Source: Bacteroidota bacterium (GTDB lineage Bacteria; Bacteroidota; Bacteroidia; Bacteroidales; UBA12481). From it: a stretch of DNA of 15,878 nucleotides. Every line of letters starts with the position of its first letter. Positions within the stretch are counted from its first letter, which is position 1. Under the pieces are notes generated by a model. It saw only the letters and a program-made list of their open reading frames with translations, did no database searches and had not been told where the DNA came from. The position numbers and the translations under genes were made by a program. The stretch covers positions 1 through 15,878 of the forward strand of contig JAUVKA010000026.1 in NCBI GenBank assembly GCA_030592205.1, given 5' to 3'. Shown in pieces: positions 1 to 7,015 of this stretch.

Positions 1-698
1 CCTGTCACCTTATATAGTTTATATAGTGCCAGCTCAATTTCCTCATGACCAGGAACATCCTGGCGTTTGCCAGGGCCGAAAACAGAATCAATATGATCAG
101 CTAGCTTCATTGCAGCATTAAGAAGTTTTCTTTTACCCCTTACCTGGAAATATGCTGTTGCTGCTTCCAAAAAATGACCAGCACAATATAATTCATGCTT
201 CTTTTCAATATCTGTCCATCTTTGTTCAGGATCATTAATAGTCCAGTAGGTGAATAGATAACCATCCTGCTGTTGGGCTGCGACAATTCTATCGGCCAGG
301 GAATCAATAAAAGCCTCCAGTTCTGCGTCTGGTGCGTGGTGCAGGGCATATGCTGCTCCCTGAATTATCTTATAGACATCTGAATCACTGGCTGCCGTAC
401 CCTTATGCTCCCCTGTCATCTTACCAGCAGCTATATCAAAATTGTTTAATGAATAATCGCATTCCTGAAAAACACTCCTGATGCCAGCAATACGACTGGC
501 TTCAATCTTTGGTTGCCAAAAATTGTCGGTAATCTTAATATTCTGAAAAGAAACAGCTTCAAGCATAATATCATGATTATGCCCTTCATTATCATTTGCA
601 TCCCCAACATCATCTCCATTACCTGAACAGGATGATATAACAATGGCTAGAACCATCACTAAGCAAATATTAATTTTTAAGAAAGCCCTTCTTTTCAT
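1..698 (-). CDS. GH127 family (DUF1680) glycosidase lipoprotein, beta-L-arabinofuranosidase-like; N-terminal part, 3' end outside window
   Basis: The minus strand is open from an ATG at 698 to the window edge: 232 complete codons, no stop. The N-terminus has a basic start (MKRR), a hydrophobic stretch and a lipobox I-S-S-C with Cys24, so it is probably a lipoprotein. The Asp/Gly/Asn-rich stretch after Cys24 is a likely linker. From about residue 50 it reads like the GH127 N-terminal (alpha/alpha)6 domain: ITDNFWQPKIE (56-66), SDSDVYKIIQGAAYAL (104-119), AAQQQDGYLF (140-149), HELYCAGHFLEAA (168-180) and FGPGKRQDVPGHEEIELAL (207-225). Characterised GH127 enzymes remove beta-L-arabinofuranose with a zinc-bound cysteine nucleophile; one clade acts on a branched acid sugar of rhamnogalacturonan II. 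The catalytic cysteines lie beyond the window, so activity and specificity cannot be judged. It is divergently oriented to the SusC/D operon and probably belongs to the same PUL. Confidence 0.88.
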   Translation of the reverse strand, partial: MKRRAFLKINICLVMVLAIVISSCSGNGDDVGDANDNEGHNHDIMLEAVSFQNIKITDNFWQPKIEASRIAGIRSVFQECDYSLNNFDIAAGKMTGEHKGTAASDSDVYKIIQGAAYALHHAPDAELEAFIDSLADRIVAAQQQDGYLFTYWTINDPEQRWTDIEKKHELYCAGHFLEAATAYFQVRGKRKLLNAAMKLADHIDSVFGPGKRQDVPGHEEIELALYKLYKVT

Positions 699-1036
699 AA
701 CAAATACACTTTATACTCTATCAATCATGCAATTAATAAAATCCTGGATTCAAATCAAGTGTATAAGTTAGCCATTTATTACATCAAATAGTTCTCGGTG
801 TAAAAACTATTCTCAAAAGATGTATGATCTTCTCAATCAATGCTTCAAATGAGATTGAATCATTCCACAGCAAGGATTATGTCTCAATATTGTTATGGAA
901 TGGCTGAATAGTGCTAGCCGAAGCAAGCTGTTGAATATAACTTAGTACGATAGGATTTTGCCTAAATCAAAACTCTTCTTTCATATGAAGATCCGGAATC
1001 TCAAATTAATGTTACATCCTAAAAATAATCACAACT
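699..1036. other. Divergent intergenic region between GH127 and susC-like genes
   Basis: This 338-bp AT-rich stretch separates two divergent genes and should hold both promoters and any operator for the locus regulator. I found no convincing ORF, RNA gene or strong hairpin. For the plus strand there is a candidate promoter at 931-960 (listed separately). For the minus strand a weaker match lies at 785-817: TTTG, 21 bases, then ACTATTTG, compared with the Bacteroidota pattern TTTG/TAnnTTTG. A short inverted repeat, TCAATC (833-838) and GATTGA (853-858), could be an operator half-site pair but is within chance expectation. Neither gene start has a Shine-Dalgarno sequence. Confidence 0.6.
931..960 (+). 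promoter_or_regulatory. Candidate Bacteroidota sigma-ABfr-type promoter for the SusC/D operon
   Basis: TTG at 931-933 is followed by 19 bases and then GGATTTTG at 953-960. The Bacteroidota primary-sigma consensus is a -33 TTG/TTTG element, about 19-21 bases, and a -7 TAnnTTTG element. Spacing and the TTTG half fit, but the leading TA is replaced by GG. It would give a leader of about 70 nt before the start codon at 1037. The match is imperfect, found by eye, and could be chance. Confidence 0.3.
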
Positions 1037-4000
1037 ATGGAAAAATGTAGAAAAAGTGTTGCTGTGGTACCTCAAAAGCACAGCATGCTCAAATTACTGC
1101 GAATGATGAAACTGTCAGGGATCCTTCTTCTCGTGTTCTCAATGCAGGTATTCGCTCAAAGCAATACCATTACCGGTACTGTAACAGATGAGGCCGGTGA
1201 AACATTGATTGGCGTATCGGTCTCTGTTACAGGCACAACTATTGGCACTATTACTGGTAGGGATGGTAAATACAGCCTTGCTGATGTTCCAGGCGATGCA
1301 TTTCTGGAATTTAGGTACGTTGGGATGCTTTCACAGACAGTTGCAGTTGGAAATCGAACAACTATCGACATTGTCATGAAACCCGATTTACTGGGAATGG
1401 AAGAGATTGTGGTAATCGGTTATGGTACCAAGAAAAAGGTAAACTTAACTGGTGCAGTTTCTGTAGCCAGTAAAGAGCTCATGGAGAGCAGGCCTGTAGG
1501 AAATGTACAGCAGGCATTGCAGGGTATTGTCCCCAACCTCATCATTTCACCTACCTCAGCGGGTGGTGAGCCGGGGGCAAATATGGCGATGAATATCCGT
1601 GGGTTAACATCTTTTGAAGGGGGCAGTGACCCCTATGTACTGATTGATGGTATACCTATGGATATTAACGATATTGATCCTGATGATATCGAATCCATTT
1701 CAGTCCTGAAAGATGCAGCATCAACTTCAATCTATGGTGCGCGTGCTGCCTATGGTGTAATACTTATTACAACTAAAAGAGGACAGAAGGGTTCAAGGAT
1801 ATCTTACACAATGAACTCAGGATGGAGCTCACCAACTATATGGCCGAAAATAATTGAAGGAAATATGGACTGGGCACATGCTTTGAATGATGCCAGGATT
1901 AATGGTGGCGGTTCACCATTATATACTGATAATGCCCTGGTTCGTCTGGCTATGAATTTGGCCAATCCGGGAAGTGCAGTTCCAATGCTGCCAACAGCTG
2001 ACGGATTGGGCTGGGACATATTAAACACCGGAACCAAGGCTGTTGCCAATGATGGCCTAACCGACCTGATTGTAAATAGATGGGCCCCCAGGACCAAGCA
2101 CAATATAAGTGCTTCTGGAGGAAACAATGTTGTCAATTATTATGTTTCTGCAGGATATTATGACCAACAGGGTTTGATAAAATTTGGAAATGAAAAGTAT
2201 GACAGGTATAACCTGGACGCAAAGATCAGCGCGAAAGTAAATTCCTGGATGAAACTGGATTTCCTTACCAAATATAACCGTGGACATGAAGATTTCCCCT
2301 GGAACCAGAACTATGGACGTGCATGGACGATGAACTGGATTAGTAAGCTTAAGCCGGGTATGCCTGCAAAATATCCTGGTACTGATATCTGGCTTTCGAA
2401 CACCAGGGTTGAGGAGTGGAAAAATGTAAGGCAGGATGTCGTGAATACCCAATTCGTTGCTTCACCAAGGATTATATTGGAGCCCGTAAAAGGATGGGTA
2501 ACAAATATTGAACTGAATTACAGATCCAGTGAACGAAATGATGTAAGAACAGTTAAACAATATCCATGGGTTAGACCGAATGGAGAAATAGCCTATAATC
2601 CTCAAAACAGGGCGTCAACACAATTCAGATCCAGCCTTGGGACAAATACTTATATATCTCCTAACGTTTATTCAACCTTTACCAGGGATTTTGGAGCTCA
2701 TAATATCAATGTATTGGCTGGATATCAGCAGGAGCTATATCAATACAGTAACCTGAACGCTATAGCATTTTATTTGTTGAGTGATGCAGTTCCATCCCTT
2801 AGTACCGCAGTAGGAGAGAAAACAATTACTGACAGCAAGGGTCACTGGGCTACTCAGTCTACATTTGCAAGGTTGGGTTATAATTTCGCTGAAAAATATC
2901 TATTGGAGGTAAACGTCAGGGCAGATGGTTCCTCCAGGTTTGAGGATGGTCAAAGGTGGGGTGTATACCCATCAGTTTCTGCAGGATGGGTCATTACGGA
3001 AGAAGACTTTTTCCCAGCCCAGAATAATATTAACATGCTAAAATTGAGAGCTTCCTATGGTACTCTGGGGAACCAGAATGTTGCCAATTATCTTTATATC
3101 CCAACATTACCGATTAGCGAAACCGGTCAATGGCTATTCAGTGGACAGAGGGCCTGGACAGTGGGTACCCCGAACCTTACAAGCGTTGATCTCACCTGGG
3201 AACAGCGTTCCACTCTGGATATCGGACTTGATGCCATGTTCCTGAATAACAGGCTGGGAGTTTCAGTAGGAGTATATGATGCACGTACTACCCACTTGGT
3301 TGGACCGGGAACACCTCTTCCTGCAGTACTTGGAACATCAGTACCAAAGAAAAACGAAGGTGAAATCATGACGCGTGGATGGGAATTAGAGGCCACATGG
3401 AAGAACAGGATAAGCAAAGATTTCAGCTATGAAATTAGAGGTGTCCTTTCTGATTATAAGAGTACTGTTGTATTCTATAACAATCCTACCAAGCTTCTGG
3501 GGGATTTTACCTGGTTTGAAGTTGAAACGTATTATGATGGAATGGAACTGGGTGAGATTTGGGGTTTGGAATTTGACGGCTATTTCGAGTCACAGGAAGA
3601 AGTTGATAATCATCCTATAGACCAGAGCTATGTTTATTCCGGTAACTGGTACCCTGGTGACTCAAAGTTTGTTGATCAGAACGATGACGGTAAAATTGAT
3701 ATTGGTAATAATACCGCTGACGATCGTGGAGACTATGTTAAGCTCGGAAACAATACTCCAAGGTATGTATACGGTCTTAATGGGGGAATGAAGTGGAAGG
3801 GATTTGATATTTCTGTTCTTTTCCAGGGAATAGGGAAAAGAGATATTGATTTAGTACAGGGAAGGGGTCCTTTCAGAGGACCAGCCGCCGGGCCTATGCA
3901 TAATAATGTACTGGAGGGACACCTGGATTACTGGCGAGATGAAACTAGTCCTCTGGGTGAAAATAGGGATGATCCCTATTTCCCACGCCCTTATGCCCAG

Positions 4001-4288
4001 TATTTCGGGCAGAATGGTAAAAACTATACTTTTTCAACCGATCATTTCCTCCAAAGTGGAGCATTTCTGAGGTTGAAGAATATTCGTATTGGATATACCT
4101 TGCCTTCCAGTCTTACAGAAAAGATATTTGTTACAAGCGCAAGGTTTTATGTATCAGGTGAAAATCTATTAACATTTACTAAGATGATGTTCTATGATCC
4201 GGAGGCATTTGGAGGAAGATGGTATGGAGTTGGAGATGCTTATCCGTTAAGCAAAACACTGTCTATAGGATTAAATATTAATTTCTAA
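1037..4288 (+). CDS. SusC/RagA-like TonB-dependent outer-membrane transporter
   Basis: This 1083-residue protein is the usual length for a SusC-like transporter, which imports oligosaccharides across the outer membrane using TonB energy while SusD forms a lid. A signal peptide spans about 18-41, with cleavage likely near VFA-QS. A carboxypeptidase-regulatory-like beta-sandwich follows (about 45-115, starting ITGTVTDEAGETLIGV). Next come the SusC hallmark IVVIGYGTKKKVNLTGAVS (124-142) and a plug domain with NIRGL (186-190), VLIDG (201-205) and SVLKDAASTSIYGARAAYG (222-240). The rest is a 22-strand-type barrel ending in the aromatic-terminated strand LSIGLNINF. There is no extra N-terminal STN domain, so direct coupling to an anti-sigma factor is unlikely. 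The ATG at 1037 was kept; an internal ATG at codon 17 (1085) would also leave a complete signal peptide. No Shine-Dalgarno is visible. Substrate is inferred only from neighbouring enzymes. Confidence 0.96.
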   Translation: MEKCRKSVAVVPQKHSMLKLLRMMKLSGILLLVFSMQVFAQSNTITGTVTDEAGETLIGVSVSVTGTTIGTITGRDGKYSLADVPGDAFLEFRYVGMLSQTVAVGNRTTIDIVMKPDLLGMEEIVVIGYGTKKKVNLTGAVSVASKELMESRPVGNVQQALQGIVPNLIISPTSAGGEPGANMAMNIRGLTSFEGGSDPYVLIDGIPMDINDIDPDDIESISVLKDAASTSIYGARAAYGVILITTKRGQKGSRISYTMNSGWSSPTIWPKIIEGNMDWAHALNDARINGGGSPLYTDNALVRLAMNLANPGSAVPMLPTADGLGWDILNTGTKAVANDGLTDLIVNRWAPRTKHNISASGGNNVVNYYVSAGYYDQQGLIKFGNEKYDRYNLDAKISAKVNSWMKLDFLTKYNRGHEDFPWNQNYGRAWTMNWISKLKPGMPAKYPGTDIWLSNTRVEEWKNVRQDVVNTQFVASPRIILEPVKGWVTNIELNYRSSERNDVRTVKQYPWVRPNGEIAYNPQNRASTQFRSSLGTNTYISPNVYSTFTRDFGAHNINVLAGYQQELYQYSNLNAIAFYLLSDAVPSLSTAVGEKTITDSKGHWATQSTFARLGYNFAEKYLLEVNVRADGSSRFEDGQRWGVYPSVSAGWVITEEDFFPAQNNINMLKLRASYGTLGNQNVANYLYIPTLPISETGQWLFSGQRAWTVGTPNLTSVDLTWEQRSTLDIGLDAMFLNNRLGVSVGVYDARTTHLVGPGTPLPAVLGTSVPKKNEGEIMTRGWELEATWKNRISKDFSYEIRGVLSDYKSTVVFYNNPTKLLGDFTWFEVETYYDGMELGEIWGLEFDGYFESQEEVDNHPIDQSYVYSGNWYPGDSKFVDQNDDGKIDIGNNTADDRGDYVKLGNNTPRYVYGLNGGMKWKGFDISVLFQGIGKRDIDLVQGRGPFRGPAAGPMHNNVLEGHLDYWRDETSPLGENRDDPYFPRPYAQYFGQNGKNYTFSTDHFLQSGAFLRLKNIRIGYTLPSSLTEKIFVTSARFYVSGENLLTFTKMMFYDPEAFGGRWYGVGDAYPLSKTLSIGLNINF

Positions 4289-4299
4289 AAATTACTGCT

Positions 4300-6033
4300 A
4301 TGAAAAAGATATATTTTATTCTAATAATACTGATGGGAATATCAATGTATTCCTGTGATAAGGACTTTTTAGACAGGACTCCTTTGGACCAAATATCTGA
4401 TCCTGATTTCTGGACCAGTGAAACTGACCTTGAGTTATACCTCAATGATTTTTATGATTCATTTGATGGTTGGTGGGTTGCCGGAGGTGGAAAAGCCCCT
4501 ACTTATGATCAGGGAACAGACCTTGCACTGCCAACCCCCAATGCATATGGAGGTGATTGGACTAATCGTATGGATGGAGTAATTACAGTCCCCGCTTCAG
4601 GTGGAGGCTGGAATTGGGGTAATGTTAGACGTATCAACTATTTCCTTGAAAACGTGGACCGTGTCGAAAGCACCAGTGATATGGTGGACCATTATGTAGG
4701 TGAAGGCCACTTCTTCAGAGCATGGTTCTACTTTGACCTGTTTAGGCAATTCGGTGCTCTTCCAATAATTATGAAGCCGTTAAGTACTGATGATGTGGAC
4801 ATACTTTACGGACCACGTAACCCAAGAACAGAGGTTGCTGATTTCATCCTTGAGGATATCGAAATGGCAATTTCCAAGATGAAATACGGCTCAGAGCTAC
4901 CAGACCACAGAACCAGGCTAAGCAAAGACATAGCTCTGATGTTTAAGGCCAGGGTGGCTCTATATGAAGGAACCTGGGAAAAGTATCACGCAGGTTCCGA
5001 TTTTGCCGGAACAGGTAATCCAACTGAATACTTGCAAATGGCACGAGATGCTGCCGAACAGATCATGGATGATGGTAACTATTCACTGGTACAAGGTGAT
5101 CCAAATTCTGTTTATTTTGAACTATTCAACCAGGTTGACTATTCCGGGAATCAAGAAGTATTATTCTTTAAGCACTTTGACGGGTCGACATACGGCTCTA
5201 ACTTTAGTAACCAGTTGTGGAACTGGCCAAATGGATATGGAATTACCCTGGACATGACAAGATTCTACCTGTGCAGTGATGGTTTACCTACAGCAGTGAG
5301 TCCATTGTTTGAAGGTGACGAAACTCTCGATATACTTGAGAAAAACCGTGACCCAAGACTAGTTCAGTCAGTAATGGTGCCGGGTGACATACGGAGAATT
5401 ATGGGTGGAGATACGACATATTATTCTAACCCCGATGTTTATAACAATGGAACAGGAATTGAATCACAAAAATACCGTCATATACATGTTGATCCTGCTG
5501 TAGGTCCAAATAATACTAATGTCGACTATATTTTCATGCGTTTTGCAGAAGCACTTCTTATGTATGCAGAAGCAAGAGCTGAATTGGGCGAAATTACTCA
5601 GGGTGATATTGACATGACAATTAACCAGTTAAGAGACAGGGTTGGTATGCCGCATTTAAAAATGGGATCAATAACTGCTGATCCTAACTTGCCGGATTAT
5701 GGTCATTCAATTTCTGATGTTCTGCATGAAATCAGGAGAGAAAGGGTAACTGAGCTATACGGAGAAGGATTCCGATTTGACGACCTGATGCGCTGGAGGT
5801 CTCACGAGTACTTTATTGGTAAGAGGTTTATCGGCACAAAATATACAGATGAACTGAGGGCGATAGATGCTGGGATGCCTGAAAGCGATGACGGTTTCCT
5901 CGATCCAATGAGGTTTATTTTAACCGGGCCAAACAACGGGTACGGATTCAATTCTAATAGGGATTATCTGATGCCTATACCTTCTAATGAGTTAATATTA
6001 AATCCTGCTCTTGGACAAAATCCGGGGTGGTAA
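4300..6033 (+). CDS. SusD/RagB-like outer-membrane glycan-binding lipoprotein
   Basis: This 577-residue protein starts 11 bp after the SusC stop, so the two are co-transcribed and form the usual transporter complex. The signal peptide ends in a lipobox M-Y-S-C with Cys19, followed by DKD, an acidic stretch compatible with surface export of Bacteroidota lipoproteins. SusD family landmarks are FLDRTPLDQISDPDFWTSE just after the cysteine, GEGHFFRAWFYFDLFRQFG in the TPR-like helical part, FMRFAEALLMYAEARAELG (about 411-429), IRRERVTELYGEGFRFDDL (about 478-497), and the C-terminal signature YLMPIPSNELILNPALGQNPGW-type ending (last 22 residues). The many aromatic residues near the N-terminus (GGWWVAGG, WNWGNVRR) may contribute to the glycan face, but no specific sugar can be read from them. 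Confidence 0.96.
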   Translation: MKKIYFILIILMGISMYSCDKDFLDRTPLDQISDPDFWTSETDLELYLNDFYDSFDGWWVAGGGKAPTYDQGTDLALPTPNAYGGDWTNRMDGVITVPASGGGWNWGNVRRINYFLENVDRVESTSDMVDHYVGEGHFFRAWFYFDLFRQFGALPIIMKPLSTDDVDILYGPRNPRTEVADFILEDIEMAISKMKYGSELPDHRTRLSKDIALMFKARVALYEGTWEKYHAGSDFAGTGNPTEYLQMARDAAEQIMDDGNYSLVQGDPNSVYFELFNQVDYSGNQEVLFFKHFDGSTYGSNFSNQLWNWPNGYGITLDMTRFYLCSDGLPTAVSPLFEGDETLDILEKNRDPRLVQSVMVPGDIRRIMGGDTTYYSNPDVYNNGTGIESQKYRHIHVDPAVGPNNTNVDYIFMRFAEALLMYAEARAELGEITQGDIDMTINQLRDRVGMPHLKMGSITADPNLPDYGHSISDVLHEIRRERVTELYGEGFRFDDLMRWRSHEYFIGKRFIGTKYTDELRAIDAGMPESDDGFLDPMRFILTGPNNGYGFNSNRDYLMPIPSNELILNPALGQNPGW

Positions 6034-6060
6034 AATTTGCTAATAAAAAAACAAAGTATA

Positions 6061-6843
6061 ATGAAAAAGAATAAAAATCGTATACTGGTTATTCCATTTA
6101 TATTTGTTGGATTACTATTACTGTTTACCACAAGCTGTGAAAAAGAGTATTCACCGCCAACAGTAACAACAGCAGAGGTCACTAACATTGGACAGGTTGA
6201 CGCAACCGGAGGTGGTAACGTAACAGACGACGGAGGGGATGAGGTAATTGCCAGGGGAATATGCTGGAGCACAAATCCCGGCCCAACCCTTAATGATCTA
6301 GCTGAAAATTCCACTTATGATGGCGAGGGAATAGGCGAATTCACAAGTGAAATGTCAAATCTTACATTTGGAACTAATTATTACGTACGCGCTTTCGCCA
6401 TTAACAAAGAAAAAGGCATTGCCTATGGTAATGAGGTGACATTTAAAACCACAAGTCCGGAAGGAGTCGATTGCCCGGCTGATCTTTGGGCTGGTGACCT
6501 GAATTGTGCTGATCAGGTGTGGGAAAGTTACAGCCCAACTTACTGTACCGGTGAAAAAATGGGTGACTGCAGCACTTTAAAAATAACCCTGGATTTTTGG
6601 GGCTATGGCGAGTCTTCAGAGGTCGTTTTTGAATTGAAATTAGAAGACTTTGACCCAGCAACCTACGAAGGGAATTTAACCCTGCTGAAGGATGCTACTA
6701 CCACAGCAGAAGGTTCTGACATAACTTTCCACCAGGGAGCAGCTGGAACATACAGGGTGTTACAATCAGAACTACTTATTGAGGTAGCATGGTCAGGTTA
6801 TGATAATACTGCCACATATAAATGGAAAATCACACCGAAATAA
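6061..6843 (+). CDS. Small lipoprotein in the SusE/SusF position: FN3-like domain plus unassigned C-terminal beta domain
   Basis: I chose the ATG at 6061 (260 residues). The frame extends upstream to a TTG at 6037, but starting at 6061 gives a normal signal peptide, MKKNKNRILV, with lipobox T-T-S-C at Cys26. It lies 27 bp after the SusD stop. Residues 31-132 match a fibronectin-III-like repeat common in Bacteroidota surface proteins, with landmarks PPTVTTAEVTNIG, ARGICWSTNPGPT, LTFGTNYYVRAFAIN and GIAYGNEVTFKT. The C-terminal part (about 135-260) is predicted beta-rich, carries four cysteines (138, 149, 162, 170) and several Trp/Tyr, and I do not recognise it. Position and lipidation suggest an accessory surface glycan-binding protein (SGBP); that role is inference. 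It ends with a double stop, TAATAG. Confidence 0.8.
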   Translation: MKKNKNRILVIPFIFVGLLLLFTTSCEKEYSPPTVTTAEVTNIGQVDATGGGNVTDDGGDEVIARGICWSTNPGPTLNDLAENSTYDGEGIGEFTSEMSNLTFGTNYYVRAFAINKEKGIAYGNEVTFKTTSPEGVDCPADLWAGDLNCADQVWESYSPTYCTGEKMGDCSTLKITLDFWGYGESSEVVFELKLEDFDPATYEGNLTLLKDATTTAEGSDITFHQGAAGTYRVLQSELLIEVAWSGYDNTATYKWKITPK

Positions 6844-6936
6844 TAGTGTGAGTTAAGTATGAAATTGTCAAGACTAATAAATAAGGACTTGCTAAAACAG
6901 AGCACCTGATATTTTTCATAGATAATTTTTAGGTTA

Positions 6937-6990
6937 ACTGAGCAAAGTCGGAGTATATAATCAATACTTTGATTTTGCTCAGTATTTTTA
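6937..6990 (+). terminator. Strong 20-bp hairpin followed by T-rich run; terminator or 5'-leader structure
   Basis: The left arm (6937-6956, starting ACTGAGCAAAGTC) pairs along its whole length with the right arm (6964-6983, ending GATTTTGCTCAGT). This gives 20 consecutive pairs, three of them G-U, around a 7-nt loop ATAATCA. ATTTTTAT follows directly. This fits a Rho-independent terminator closing the SusC/SusD/lipoprotein operon. It also sits only 32 nt before the next start codon, leaving no clear room for a separate promoter downstream. It could therefore instead act as an attenuator or a transcript-stabilising structure between the transporter genes and the enzyme genes. Confidence 0.7.
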
Positions 6991-7003
6991 TAATAATAAA
7001 GAC

Positions 7004-7010
7004 AAGGAGG
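7004..7010 (+). promoter_or_regulatory. Full Shine-Dalgarno sequence for the first ASST-like gene
   Basis: AAGGAGG lies 5 nt before the ATG at 7016, an ideal spacing. It is the only clear Shine-Dalgarno in the window; the other starts are preceded by A/T-rich sequence, as is usual in Bacteroidota. It supports the choice of start at 7016. Confidence 0.75.
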
Positions 7011-7015
7011 ATTGC

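Noticed and set aside
140..643. Two minus-strand ORFs (140-349 and 446-643) as separate small genes
   Set aside because: They lie in a different frame from the continuous 698-to-1 frame, which encodes clear GH127 motifs throughout. They are shadows.
833..858. TCAATC / GATTGA inverted repeat in the divergent intergenic region as an operator
   Set aside because: The six-base arms with a 14-base spacer are well within chance in AT-rich DNA, and no regulator is encoded in the window to support it.
699..1036. CRISPR array, tRNA, insertion sequence or attachment site in the gaps between genes
   Set aside because: I saw no direct repeats, cloverleaf, transposase fragment or terminal inverted repeats there or in 6844-7015.
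1037..4288. Possible frameshift or truncation in the SusC-like gene
   Set aside because: The frame is continuous over 1083 codons with all plug and barrel landmarks and a normal aromatic C-terminus, so the gene is intact.
6037..6060. TTG-initiated upstream extension of the FN3-like lipoprotein
   Set aside because: Starting at TTG 6037 puts MLIKKQSI in front of an already complete lipoprotein signal peptide, in a sequence three bases after the SusD stop. The ATG at 6061 gives the normal MKKNKNR start.
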